A stretch of 38,723 nucleotides of DNA from Lachnospiraceae bacterium (GTDB lineage Bacteria > Bacillota > Clostridia > Lachnospirales > Lachnospiraceae): assembly GCA_017617395.1 (NCBI GenBank), contig JAFZWG010000052.1, positions 1 through 38,723 on the forward strand, read 5' to 3'. Position numbers and translations under genes: made by a program. Under the pieces are notes generated by a model, which had not been told where the DNA came from, did no database searches, and saw nothing but the letters and a program-made list of their open reading frames with translations. Positions 9,501 to 17,407 of the stretch are shown piece by piece. Numbering within the stretch: the stretch's first letter is position 1; every line of letters begins with the position of its first letter.

Positions 9501-12240
9501 TCGTATTACCATTAATCGGCTGATCAAAGTTGAACAGTGTCTCCAAATCCTCTTCATACCATCCGTCGAACCGGTAATTCGTAGCCGTCGGATCCTGCAA
9601 CGGTCGAGAGGCCTTATTGCCTTCCTTAACGGTCTGCGATGTAACCGAAGTGCCGTGGCCGTTCATCTCAAAGGACACCGTATACGACACCTTCGGAGTC
9701 CAATGCGCATAAACCTTCGTGTCCTTGGTAATCGGCGTGTTTGCAAAATCAAACTTGGTATTTCCATTCTCGGGATACCAGCCTACGAATTTATAATCGC
9801 TGTCAGTCGGATCCGTCGTCGGTTTCGTAGCATAACCCTGATACGCGACCGTCTGCGGCTCAACATTATTATTGCGGACGTTCACAAAAGATACCGTAAA
9901 GGTGTCCTGCGTATACTTTGCAAAAATGTCCGCATTCTTGTCAAAGGTCGTTCCTGCTACAAAAGCATTCTTACAAGCCTGATCGGAATACCAGCCCTGG
10001 AACGTCCAACCCTCGAACTCCGGAGCTTCCGGAAGGGTTACCGTCTTTCCCTTTTCAATGCTCGTGCTTGAGATTTTTCCAACCGAGTTGCCCTTTACAG
10101 CCTTAAACGTAACAGTTACATACTCAATCTTCTCAAGCTTGACATACAACGTGAAGTTGGAGTTGTATTTAGTGATTGCCGGGTAGTTATACTTATAACT
10201 ATCTCCATAGGATTCATCCGTGTAAACGCCCGTAATTTTGTACGTGTTCGAATCGAGCGTAAGCGGAGAAACCGTATCACCGATTGCAAGAATCTGATCA
10301 TTAAACGAAATTCCTGCAACATTGGTCTTAAAGGATACCTTAACGCCCCATTTTCCGTAGAGCTTAATACTCTGGTTAATATCGGTCTTATCAAATTCGA
10401 ACTTGGACTTTTCCTCAAAGTTCGGATCACTGTACCAGCCAAGGAAAACATGATAATCGCAGGAAGGTGCCGGGTCCGGCTCAGCGACCTTCTCGCCCTC
10501 CTTAACCGAAACAACCTTATCGTTCAACCCATGATGCGTTTGCGTGGATTGCGAAGTTATATGAGTGAACGTAACATCACATGTAGGAATAATTTCCGAC
10601 CACCTCGCATAAACCTTCGTGTTTTTGGTAATCGGCGTGTTTGCAAAATCAAACTTGGTATTTCCATTCTCGGGATACCAACCCTCGAACTTCCAGCCAT
10701 CCTCTTCCGGGTCTGCAGGCTGCGTAGCCTTCTCGCCTGCTACAATGTGCTGCGTTTCAATCGCATCGCCATGTCCACCCATTACGAATTCAACATCATA
10801 AACGTTCTTATAGCTGATATAAATTCTCGTTGCCTGCGTAATCGGAGTGTTCTGATCGAACAGTTCACTGCCATTGCGGTGCGCATACCAAACAGCTACT
10901 TTTCCATCAGCCTGGAACTCCGAAGGAAGATTGGCAGTCTTGCCATATGCGACCGATACTTCCTTCTTTTTATTTGTATTCGAACGATCAAAAAACGTAA
11001 CCGTCGAGGTATATACGCACTTTACCGGATTCGTAAACGCAGACTCCGCAACAATATCATACGTATAAACGCCATTGACAGTTTTGACGTTATTAACAAT
11101 AAGCACGCGGCAACGGAACTCGCGTCCTTCTCTTGCAACCTGATATCCGCCCTCTTCGCCGGGAGTATTCAGCGGAAGCGTATAGGAAAGTGTATTCCAA
11201 CCATTATAGGAAGCATAATCCTGCGCACTATATAATCTCTGGCTGCTGACGATAGGGTTTGAGTTTCCGGAGGAAATCGGGGAGTCAACCCATGCCCCAT
11301 CCTTCAGTTCCTGCCAGTTAAAAATCACATAGTATCCACGAGAATACTCAAGATTGTTTACCTTCGCAGTCAAAGAGAACTCAGGCGAAAATCCCCATTC
11401 GTTTCCGGCGTTATTAAACTCATAATTAACCGGCGGCGTCAAAATGGAAATGTACGGCTTATCTACGATAGACAAATAGAGTGTCTTTCCATAAGTGATA
11501 GCCAGATCATTCGCTGTTGCCTCAACATAATTGTGACCGTCCAACTTATAAATGGTAACAGTCTTATTCTCGGGAACAAGCTCTTCCGGAATCTCTAATG
11601 TCTTTCCATAAGGAACAGTGACAGTCTTAAGGACAGGCTGATTTCTCGCGTTTTTATCGCGAAGAACAACCTCGCTCTTGTAGTCAAACGTCGCTGCGGT
11701 AGTTTCCTTGCTATCGACCGGCTTGTACACGATAGGATCGTCAGACGGATCAAACGAGGAAAGCTCAGCCGTGCAGCGGAACTCATATCTTCCGTCTCTG
11801 GCATTACGAAGGATATCACCCGTGACGTTGAGAGTAGAAGTGAACTTGATTCCGTAAACGTTTCTTCCATTCACTTGCGTACGCGGTTGATTGGTGTTTG
11901 TGCTTTGAGGATCGCCGATGTTGGTCCAAGCATCATCCTCTCCACCCACTAAACGATACTGCCATTGGGTAACTAATCGATAATAAAAAGAAATCAACTC
12001 CAGAGCCTCAAAAGATGCCGAAAACGACGGCCTAAAGTCCGTTCCTTCGAACCCCTTGTTTAGATACGAGTAGTTCCCGGGCTGAGCTGTGATCTTAAGC
12101 AAAGAGCTCTCTCCAACGACGTTTGAGCTGTTGTCATCAGCATCAGCCTTGTTTGTCCCAACCATTCCTGCGACCAGGACAATCGTCAATACCATTGCCA
12201 GGATTCGCATTAAGGAAGAGAACTTACTAAAGTGTTTCAT
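6592..12240 (-). CDS. Giant cell-surface protein with Listeria-Bacteroides (InlB-type) repeats and Ig-like domains
   Basis: The protein is 1,882 residues from the ATG at 12240 (GGAGGGATGT in front; an ATG four codons upstream has no site). It has a signal peptide (1-32) and an N-terminal region with Ig-like strands (about 35-450). Eight beta-grasp repeats follow (about 475-1085), most with the hallmark FxGWY...F.F..pI...t.vYakW. Then come Ig-like modules of the Big_4/Big_2 and MBG types (about 1090-1370), a His/Cys-containing CxxC stretch near TGHDWGEW, another Big_4-like domain, a Glu/Pro/Lys linker, SPKTAD, a hydrophobic helix and an RRRRED tail. That tail is the layout of a sortase cell-wall anchor with a non-canonical motif. 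It probably acts as an adhesin or surface stalk. The DNA appears more AT-rich than its neighbours. The upstream LytTR-type repeats suggest control by the adjacent two-component system. Confidence 0.9.
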   Translation of the reverse strand: MKHFSKFSSLMRILAMVLTIVLVAGMVGTNKADADDNSSNVVGESSLLKITAQPGNYSYLNKGFEGTDFRPSFSASFEALELISFYYRLVTQWQYRLVGGEDDAWTNIGDPQSTNTNQPRTQVNGRNVYGIKFTSTLNVTGDILRNARDGRYEFRCTAELSSFDPSDDPIVYKPVDSKETTAATFDYKSEVVLRDKNARNQPVLKTVTVPYGKTLEIPEELVPENKTVTIYKLDGHNYVEATANDLAITYGKTLYLSIVDKPYISILTPPVNYEFNNAGNEWGFSPEFSLTAKVNNLEYSRGYYVIFNWQELKDGAWVDSPISSGNSNPIVSSQRLYSAQDYASYNGWNTLSYTLPLNTPGEEGGYQVAREGREFRCRVLIVNNVKTVNGVYTYDIVAESAFTNPVKCVYTSTVTFFDRSNTNKKKEVSVAYGKTANLPSEFQADGKVAVWYAHRNGSELFDQNTPITQATRIYISYKNVYDVEFVMGGHGDAIETQHIVAGEKATQPADPEEDGWKFEGWYPENGNTKFDFANTPITKNTKVYARWSEIIPTCDVTFTHITSQSTQTHHGLNDKVVSVKEGEKVAEPDPAPSCDYHVFLGWYSDPNFEEKSKFEFDKTDINQSIKLYGKWGVKVSFKTNVAGISFNDQILAIGDTVSPLTLDSNTYKITGVYTDESYGDSYKYNYPAITKYNSNFTLYVKLEKIEYVTVTFKAVKGNSVGKISSTSIEKGKTVTLPEAPEFEGWTFQGWYSDQACKNAFVAGTTFDKNADIFAKYTQDTFTVSFVNVRNNNVEPQTVAYQGYATKPTTDPTDSDYKFVGWYPENGNTKFDFANTPITKDTKVYAHWTPKVSYTVSFEMNGHGTSVTSQTVKEGNKASRPLQDPTATNYRFDGWYEEDLETLFNFDQPINGNTTVYAKWTQTHVTVTFYSEDGNMTRHGFRGGVIAKVTVKKGDPISENDIPPRPTCSNYPGTDDSTMKHTFEGWYSDEKCTVSFDFTAGLDKDTPVYSKWYTEYKVTFNGNGKINEEVKPQWVKYGETATEPDDITAKAATEEFIGWFANNYSNTAFSFTTPIYKAIELKARTQVAEKTYKLKDGGVKKNYVVDNQLDVDNLYIVVTQGSAVTEVPVTANMVSGFDSSKAYDKLTLTVSYDNHTFTYDVVVGRKDGEISVDVEAIELVYGDQIDQTDLGVDSHGDTVDITSNDPAVTIVDGKIVAAGVGEATLTLTAPQTDTHEAASTDVTVKVTAKEIAVVWSNVGPFTYNYSDTFRPVAAIKEGALVGGDTVAVSVRISTEIYQNTSAGIPGNYKATAYLNNDNYVISEETESIDFVVNAKKVSALAFSFDKLVCGTMYYSPVYVPIADVNPDDIIDDIIIPADNPVNVSDIIILPIEDAPNSINVNVESPSENIRPIIVPVNSNVNRVSTLRRLLTEVTVPEAVVAAPVEVTPVTPAVATWPNVKHNYGQMDLILRETMVYEASLEEIVALDKAGASMPSVFSGKVKGGTKYVLKQNVTVNPYLELPEQGTITATIDGKEANLYYVNKGAGSGIGYGINYVVYVEFTAEHIPGEVHEENRVEPKCLVDGSVDMVVRCTACEKVLSSEAKVLDKTGHDWGEWKIVEDADYTKPGKMVRVCKNNPEHTEEKEIPQLTNEIVKMQIVIPDTVKKEYKIGEKLNIDGLKIEFTWKDGSKTEIPVTADMVTGFNSMKATDALKLTVTYKDADGAYTIKVTKDQNIFYTITGSLVWVRGTNMNPIVHRNIDDWMTFSLFKGFKIGGKIPPVNAYLAKSGSLDLTIMNEYLETLEPGEYDLTIEFEDGEVSAKITVPEATKNGEEKPTEPKKDDNPESPKTADTAQTFVWTILLAIAVVSMIAVVAYRRRREDAE
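9706..9780 (-). repeat. 75-bp internal repeat, copy 2 (encodes part of beta-grasp repeat 5)
   Basis: It matches 10606-10680 at 73 of 75 positions, exactly 900 bp (300 codons) away and in the same frame. The other six beta-grasp repeats are clearly diverged at DNA level, so this pair was copied or converted recently. Confidence 0.9.
10606..10680 (-). repeat. 75-bp internal repeat, copy 1 (encodes part of beta-grasp repeat 1)
   Basis: Near-identical partner of 9706-9780. Both encode the WYPENGNTKFDFANTPIT stretch of a Listeria-Bacteroides repeat. The two differences are adjacent (CC versus TT on the plus strand). Confidence 0.9.
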
Positions 12241-12377
12241 ACATCCCTCCATAGATTATGGTGCCGAAGTGTTTTGCGGTGTTTGTTCCTCTTAATAAGT
12301 AGCTTCATTTCCTCTTAACAGTACATTTTCCTCTAAAAACAAGCTTCGGCATGTTAATATAGCCTCAAACATGCTTC

Positions 12378-12441
12378 ATTATAGAGGACGTCAACGCTTT
12401 ATCACAGTACAGTTTGAGTAAAAAAATGGCAGTTTGAGTAA
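12378..12441 (-). promoter_or_regulatory. Putative LytTR-activated promoter of the giant surface protein
   Basis: On the minus strand a perfect TATAAT (12383 to 12378) has only TGTGAT at the -35 position 17 bp upstream, which suggests activator dependence. Directly upstream lie two identical 12-bp direct repeats, CAGTTTGAGTAA on the plus strand at 12410-12421 and 12430-12441, exactly 20 bp apart (two helical turns). Paired about 9-bp repeats with an 11-13 bp gap and a GTT core are the known site type for LytTR regulators such as AgrA and ComE. The LytTR regulator encoded at 13997-14716 is the obvious candidate. The rest of the 409-bp gap (12241-12649) holds an AT-rich leader of about 130 nt and the terminator of the kinase gene. 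Confidence 0.65.
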
Positions 12442-12541
12442 TTTTTTGAGCAAAATCGGGTAATTCTTACAAAAACGTAAGCATTGAATACGTTTTATAC
12501 ATTTATGCATCGTTTTATGCGTGTTATGCATTCTCACAAAC

Positions 12542-12567
12542 AAAAAAGGAGAGGCGTTCTACTCTCC
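12542..12567 (-). terminator. Intrinsic terminator after the kinase gene
   Basis: Read on the minus strand, arms GGAGAG and CTCTCC with an 8-base loop are followed by six T residues (12547 to 12542). It lies 80 bp beyond the histidine kinase stop codon and ends the regulator-kinase transcript before the surface-protein promoter. Confidence 0.85.
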
Positions 12568-12649
12568 TAGAAAAGAGCATCACGTCTCTCCGGCATTTTC
12601 ATCTACTTTTGTAGTCCCCTGTGTTCTCAGGCATTTGCCGAAAACTGCC

Positions 12650-13993
12650 TCAGACATTCTCCGAAGACTGCTTTACGTACATCAAAACGGATACACAGAA
12701 CAGTCCGGGCTCGCTCTCGAAATTCACGACGCCGCCGTAGCGACCGACGATCTCACGCACCGATTCGGTGCCGATTCCCTTGCCGTCATGCTTCGAGGAC
12801 ATGTATTCGCCGTTGCGGTTCTGTTTCGGTTGATCGGTGTTCGTGTTGTCCACCGTGAACGCGATGACACCGTCGCCCTGCAAACCGCCGCGGATTCTGA
12901 CGGAAGGCTGTTCTGCCGACTGGCGTGTGCAGGCTTCGACTGCATTTTCCAAAATGTTGCCGAGCAACACGGCCAGGTCGCTGTGCTCGATCGCAATCTT
13001 CTCCGGCAGGACGAACTCCGAGCGGAACTCAATCTCCTGTTCGGCCGCCATCTGTGCAAAATATGTCAGAACGGCATTGGCCGTCATATTCTCACAATAC
13101 GTCATCGGCTCCTCAAGGCGGTGAACCTTGCGGAAGGTATCGATGTACTCGCGCAAAGCCGTCACATCCATGTTGTCGGCGAACTGCTCCAACAGCGCCA
13201 CGTGGTGGCGAAGATCGTGCCGTGTCTTGCGTGCATCCTTGATTCGCTTGCTCAGGTCATCGTACTCCATGACCTGCACCGCAAGCGCCTGATTTTCCGC
13301 GCGCGTCTTCAACAGAAGGTTGTGCTCGACGACCATTCGGATGACCATATGGTAGATCAGGAACGAGGAAGCAAAGATGGCGATGAGGTAAAGCACGTTC
13401 GACAGCTTCGAAGCGCAGTCCAGCGAGCTTCCGGTCCGGTACAGATTCTGCATCCAGAACAGGTAAAATGCAGCCGGAATCAGCCAGCAGTACCGCCACG
13501 CCGTACTCTCGCCTTCCATACCCATGATCAGGACGACATCGCGGTGAATGGCGAGCGCAAACGGGATGAAGACAACGATGATGGCGAACACAATCGTAAC
13601 CGAGGCCGTCCAGCAGTAGCCCTGGTACGCCTTAACCGGATTCCAGACGATCTCGATGTGCTTGCCTACAAAGGATGTCAGACCTCCGATGGTATACAGC
13701 ATAAAGAAGACAAACAAAAGCTTTCCGATCTGATCCTTGATTGCGAGCAGCAACAGCGCAATCAGCACGATCGACTGAATGATTTCAACGATCGCACCAA
13801 TCTTGACATTCTCCATGATGCGGGTTCCGAGGAACGAAACACTGACCCACGAGATGCCCATGCAGGTGAACAGGAATGCCGAAAACTTCTGTGAAAAACG
13901 GGATCGATACCGAAGGATCAGATAGCCGAAGAAGATGATCGGCGCGCTCCGAAGGAACGCATACAAGACAAATTCCCAACGTGTATAGCCCAT
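12650..13993 (-). CDS. AgrC-like sensor histidine kinase (GHKL family)
   Basis: The 447-residue protein has six or seven membrane helices in its first 222 residues, then a coiled linker and the transmitter. The phospho-acceptor is H259 in TRHDLRHH, the variant H-box of the peptide-sensing kinase family HPK10. The ATP-binding part shows the N-box NILENAVEAC (346-355) and the G-box GKGIGTESV (404-412). The polytopic N-terminus, instead of a periplasmic sensor loop, is typical of AgrC/ComD receptors of secreted peptides. The gene starts 3 bp after the response regulator stop, so the two are one operon. No signal-peptide precursor or AgrB-like protease is visible nearby, so the ligand is unknown. 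Confidence 0.9.
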   Translation of the reverse strand: MGYTRWEFVLYAFLRSAPIIFFGYLILRYRSRFSQKFSAFLFTCMGISWVSVSFLGTRIMENVKIGAIVEIIQSIVLIALLLLAIKDQIGKLLFVFFMLYTIGGLTSFVGKHIEIVWNPVKAYQGYCWTASVTIVFAIIVVFIPFALAIHRDVVLIMGMEGESTAWRYCWLIPAAFYLFWMQNLYRTGSSLDCASKLSNVLYLIAIFASSFLIYHMVIRMVVEHNLLLKTRAENQALAVQVMEYDDLSKRIKDARKTRHDLRHHVALLEQFADNMDVTALREYIDTFRKVHRLEEPMTYCENMTANAVLTYFAQMAAEQEIEFRSEFVLPEKIAIEHSDLAVLLGNILENAVEACTRQSAEQPSVRIRGGLQGDGVIAFTVDNTNTDQPKQNRNGEYMSSKHDGKGIGTESVREIVGRYGGVVNFESEPGLFCVSVLMYVKQSSENV

Positions 13994-13996
13994 CTT

Positions 13997-14716
13997 CTAC
14001 CCCCTTGCGCGAAGGTTGCGGAAGAGATGGTCGGCGTGCAGCTGCTTCAGCTCCGCGCGTCTTCCGCGGCTGGTCGGCACAACGGCGCCGCCGCGAAGAT
14101 ACACTGCATCCTCCTCAATATTCACAATCTGTCCGAGATTGACAATGATTCCCTTGGTGCAGGTGGCGAACTCGCCGCGGCTGCACATGAGCTTCTCCAT
14201 CTCCGCCTGAGAAGTCCACAGCCCGTGCACGGTACCGTCCGTAAAATGCACCATGACCTTGTGGTTGCTGTACTCCGTATAGACGATGTCGCACATGCGG
14301 CACTTCGTATCGTCGGGAAGGACGATGTAGCGCTCGCGCTCATATTCCGAGAGGTCGATGGAATGAAGCATTTTCCGAACCGAAGCAGTGTTGAACGGCT
14401 TTAGGAGATAGTAATCCGCGCTCACCGCGTAGCTCTCCGCCGCAAAATCATTGCTTGTGGTGATAAATGAGATGCGAACAACGTTGTCCACCTTGCGGAT
14501 AGCCTCCGCAACATGAATTCCGAGCGTGTCGCCCATATAGATATCAAGGAACACCAAATCAAACCGTCCCGGCTCAAAGATGTTCAGGAACGATTGACCG
14601 CTGTCGTACAATTCAAATGAAACCTGCGTGTAACCAATCTCGGAGATGCACGTCTGCAGATCTCTCTGCAGGTGCGCCGAATCCTCGCGACTGTCATCCA
14701 CGATAGCAATTCGCAT
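13997..14716 (-). CDS. LytTR-family response regulator (AgrA/ComE-like)
   Basis: The 239-residue protein starts with a receiver domain: acidic pair D7/D8, phospho-acceptor D58 in LVFLDIY, T86 or T87, and K106 in LLKPF. A LytTR DNA-binding domain follows (about 130-235), including a MVHFTDGTVHGLWTS strand and the VNLGQIVNIEEDAVYLRGG segment. Such domains bind pairs of 9-bp direct repeats. It precedes its partner kinase by 3 bp. The ATG follows TAGGAGAGTCAC. A terminator-like hairpin sits in the short leader. The direct repeats at 12410-12441 are its most likely target. Confidence 0.92.
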   Translation of the reverse strand: MRIAIVDDSREDSAHLQRDLQTCISEIGYTQVSFELYDSGQSFLNIFEPGRFDLVFLDIYMGDTLGIHVAEAIRKVDNVVRISFITTSNDFAAESYAVSADYYLLKPFNTASVRKMLHSIDLSEYERERYIVLPDDTKCRMCDIVYTEYSNHKVMVHFTDGTVHGLWTSQAEMEKLMCSRGEFATCTKGIIVNLGQIVNIEEDAVYLRGGAVVPTSRGRRAELKQLHADHLFRNLRARG

Positions 14717-14731
14717 GTGACTCTCCTATAT

Positions 14732-14762
14732 AAAAGACTCTCCGCGGAAACCACGGAGAGTC
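14732..14762 (-). terminator. Terminator of the fatty acid operon lying in the leader of the regulator gene
   Basis: Read on the minus strand, GACTCTCCGTGG and CCGCGGAGAGTC form a 12-bp stem with a TTT loop, followed by TTTTATAT. The one non-Watson-Crick pair is U-G in minus-strand RNA but A-C on the other strand, so the hairpin belongs to minus-strand transcripts. It is 68 bp past the stop of the acyl-CoA synthetase gene and only 15 bp before the ATG of the response regulator. Confidence 0.8.
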
Positions 14763-14775
14763 CCGATTCTCAAAC

Positions 14776-14803
14776 ATTGTAATGATATCACACTGTCTGA
14801 CAA
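14776..14803 (-). promoter_or_regulatory. Probable sigma-A-type promoter of the two-component operon
   Basis: On the minus strand, TTGTCA (14803 to 14798) and TACAAT (14781 to 14776) are separated by 16 bp. Transcription would start near 14769 and run straight into the terminator hairpin at 14736-14762, giving a leader of about 50 nt. Confidence 0.5.
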
Positions 14804-14829
14804 TTCGCAAGTGGCTTGCGCCACTCAAA

Positions 14830-16503
14830 TCACTTGTTTTTTTGTAAGGTTCGCTGTGCCGTCTCGTCCTTTTGCCGGATCAGCGCACGGCTGATCTTGC
14901 CGTTCGCGGTCCGCGGCAGCTGCTCCGCGAACTCGATGATTCGAGGGTATTTGTAGATTGCGGCGCGCTCCTTCACAAAATCCTGCAGCTCCGTCTTCAG
15001 GTGCCCTTCCGGCCGGAAGCCCTGATTCAGGATCACGCTCGCCTTCACGACCGTGCCGCGCGTCTTCGACGGAAAGCCCGTCACCGCACACTCGAACACC
15101 GCCGGGTGGCGCATCAATATGTCCTCCACCTCGGACGGACCGATGCGGTAACCGCTTGATTTGATGACGTCGTCGTTCCGGCCGACGAAGAAAATGTTGC
15201 CGTCCGCGTCCCTGCGTGCCTTGTCGCCGGTGTGATACACGCCGCCGCGCCACACCTGTTCGTAGCGCTCCGGCTCGCCGAGGTAACCCTTGAAGATTCC
15301 GATCGGACGAACGCCGCTCTCCTCCGGAAGGATGACAATCTCGCCCTCCTCACCGGCTGCGGCCTCGTTCCCGTCCTCGTCCGCGAGCACGATCCGGTAC
15401 AAAGGCGACGCCTTTCCGACGCTGCCCGCAACGGGCGTACCCGAAACCGGCGTGCAGATCTGCAGCGCCGTCTCGGTCTGGCCGAAACCGTCCCGAACCG
15501 TTAAGCCCGTCGCCTCGGCAAATCGCTTCGCGACCTCCGCCGGCATCGGCTCTCCCGCCGTCGTCACCTGCCGAAGCGCGGAGAAGTCGTATCTTCCGAG
15601 ATTCTCCAGGATGAAATACTTATAGATCGTGGGCGGCGCGCAAAATGTTGTGATGCGCTCCTCCTCGATGACGCGGAGCATCTCGCCCGCAAAGAAATTC
15701 TCATAATCGTACACCATGACCGCCGAACCGACGAACCACTGGCCGTACAGCTTTCCCCACGCCGACTTGGCCCAGCCGGAGTCTGCGACCGTGAGGTGCA
15801 GCCCGCCGTCCGTGGCGCCGTGCCAGCGAAGCGCGGTGTAGATGTGCGCGATCGGGTACGAATAATCATGCACAACCGCCTTCGGCGCGCCGTTCGTCCC
15901 CGACGTAAAATAATACAGCATATCGTCCGAGGCCTTCGTCTCCGCGCGCTCCCACGCATCGTCCGCAGCCTCGACAATCTCGTTAAAGTCCACCCAGTCC
16001 TTGTAGCGTCCGCCCGCCGTGATCGGAATCACGTCCGTGCCGCACACCGCCTCCGCTACCTTGCCGCAAAGGTCCTCCGTGCAGGCGCAGAGAATGGCTT
16101 TCGCGTGTGCCGTGCGTGCCCGCTCCGCGATGTCCTCCGCGGAAACCATGTGCGACGTCGGCACCGCGACCGCGCCGATCTTGTGAAGCGCGATGATCGC
16201 GATCCAGAACTCCGCGCGACGCTTCAGAAGCAAAAACACCGGCATGCCCTTGGCGATACCGAGCGTTGTCAGGGCATTTGCCGCCTTGTCCGTAAGGCGC
16301 TTGATGTCCGCGAAGGTGTATCTCGTCACTTCCCCCTCGGCGCTTCGGTGTACCAGCGCAAGTTTCCCCGGGCACTCTCGCGCGTGGCGGTCCACCACGT
16401 CGTACGCAAAGTTGAAATTCCCGGGACACCGCGTCTTGATCCGTGCGATTCCGCCCTCCGGCGACGCGATCTCCCGATAATAGTCCTCATAGATAATTGA
16501 CAT
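14830..16503 (-). CDS. Acyl-CoA synthetase (AMP-forming, acetyl/medium-chain type)
   Basis: This 557-residue ANL-family enzyme activates a carboxylic acid to acyl-AMP and then acyl-CoA. Motifs seen are the phosphate loop FTSGTNGAPK (199-208), DGFGQTE (338-344), YHTGD followed by a hinge region and GRNDDVIKSSGYRIGPSEVE, and the catalytic lysine K536 in PRTANGK. Overall it resembles the medium-chain acyl-CoA ligase branch more than acetyl-CoA synthetase proper. It is the last gene of the fatty acid operon, 88 bp after accA, with a weak ribosome binding site. It may recycle exogenous or released fatty acids. Chain length cannot be read from sequence. Confidence 0.88.
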   Translation of the reverse strand: MSIIYEDYYREIASPEGGIARIKTRCPGNFNFAYDVVDRHARECPGKLALVHRSAEGEVTRYTFADIKRLTDKAANALTTLGIAKGMPVFLLLKRRAEFWIAIIALHKIGAVAVPTSHMVSAEDIAERARTAHAKAILCACTEDLCGKVAEAVCGTDVIPITAGGRYKDWVDFNEIVEAADDAWERAETKASDDMLYYFTSGTNGAPKAVVHDYSYPIAHIYTALRWHGATDGGLHLTVADSGWAKSAWGKLYGQWFVGSAVMVYDYENFFAGEMLRVIEEERITTFCAPPTIYKYFILENLGRYDFSALRQVTTAGEPMPAEVAKRFAEATGLTVRDGFGQTETALQICTPVSGTPVAGSVGKASPLYRIVLADEDGNEAAAGEEGEIVILPEESGVRPIGIFKGYLGEPERYEQVWRGGVYHTGDKARRDADGNIFFVGRNDDVIKSSGYRIGPSEVEDILMRHPAVFECAVTGFPSKTRGTVVKASVILNQGFRPEGHLKTELQDFVKERAAIYKYPRIIEFAEQLPRTANGKISRALIRQKDETAQRTLQKNK

Positions 16504-16591
16504 TTGTTTGTTGTCCCATCGTTTTATCGAAGAAGCGGTGTTTGCCGCCTTTCATTCGAGTTTTGCGGTCGTTCCTTCGGAATACGCCAAA

Positions 16592-17347
16592 CTAGTAGCC
16601 GACCCTTCGGAATCTCCGGTAGCGCCCCTCCAGAAGCTCGGGCATCGGAAGCTCCGCAAGCCTCGTAAGCTCCTCCGCGATGTCCGCAGCCAGCTTCTTT
16701 CGCTCGTCGTTTCTGCACACGCGGTCGATCAGGCCGGCCTTGTGAAGCTTCGCCGCCGTGAGCCCAAGAGACTTCGCGGCCTCGGCCGCCTTCTCCGTCG
16801 ATTTCCAGAGGATGTTCGCGCAGCTCTCCGGCGACACGACACTGAAGTATGCGTCCTCCATCATCCAGATGCGGTCGCTGTGGCACAGCGCGAGCGCGCC
16901 GCCGCTGCCGCCCTCACCGATGATCAGCGAGAGGATCGGCGTCGCCAGGTCCGCCATCTCGAAGAGATTGTCCGCAATCGCCCGTCCCTGGCCGTGCTCC
17001 TCCGCGTCCACGCCGCAAAATGCACCCGCGGTATCCACGATGCACAGCACCGGGCGGTGGAATTTGGCGGCCTGCTTCATCAGTCGAAGCGACTTGCGAT
17101 ACCCTTCCGGGTGCGCGCTTCCGAAGTTACGGCGGATCCGCTCCGCCGTCGTCTTGCCCTTCTCGATTCCGATCACCGTGACCGGAACGCCCGCCACCGA
17201 GCCGATTCCCGCGATCACCGCGCGGTCGTCCCCGTAGAGTCGGTCGCCGTGAAACTCGATGAAATCGGGAACCATCCGCTGTATGTAGTCCGTCGCCGTG
17301 AGCCGCCGGTCACCCCTCGCTCCCAGCACGATTTCGTAGTCCTCCAT
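16592..17347 (-). CDS. accA: Acetyl-CoA carboxylase carboxyltransferase, alpha subunit
   Basis: The 251-residue protein forms with AccD the carboxyltransferase that moves CO2 from carboxybiotin to acetyl-CoA. Clear family stretches are DFIEFHGDRLYGDD, the RNFGSAHPEGYRKSLRLMKQA block, DTAGAFCGVDAEEHGQG and IIGEGGSGGALALCHSD, the oxyanion-type glycine loops. It is shorter than the about 319-residue proteobacterial form and matches the shorter clostridial form. An in-frame stop 24 bp upstream of the ATG limits the start choice, and GGAG lies 11 nt before it. It follows accD after 60 bp. Confidence 0.95.
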   Translation of the reverse strand: MEDYEIVLGARGDRRLTATDYIQRMVPDFIEFHGDRLYGDDRAVIAGIGSVAGVPVTVIGIEKGKTTAERIRRNFGSAHPEGYRKSLRLMKQAAKFHRPVLCIVDTAGAFCGVDAEEHGQGRAIADNLFEMADLATPILSLIIGEGGSGGALALCHSDRIWMMEDAYFSVVSPESCANILWKSTEKAAEAAKSLGLTAAKLHKAGLIDRVCRNDERKKLAADIAEELTRLAELPMPELLEGRYRRFRRVGY

Positions 17348-17407
17348 CCCGTGGTCTCTCCGTTTGTTCTACTGTAGTAGTATCGTGTATTTTCCAGCTG
17401 TTCCATT

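Noticed and set aside
8539..10071. 510-codon plus-strand open frame inside the giant surface protein gene
   Set aside because: The composition is that of an antisense shadow, and the minus-strand repeats are conserved in protein sequence.
6592..12240. Repeats of the surface protein gene as a CRISPR-like array
   Set aside because: The repeats are coding, in frame, about 70 residues long and diverged, with no constant-length spacers.
12521..13894. 457-codon plus-strand open frame opposite the kinase gene
   Set aside because: It runs through the kinase terminator and gene in the opposite sense, without a start site or recognisable motif.
14769..14796. Possible LytTR site upstream of the response regulator gene (ACAGTGTGA and ATGTTTGAG)
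   Set aside because: The two halves differ and are 18 bp apart instead of 20, so autoregulation cannot be claimed from this.
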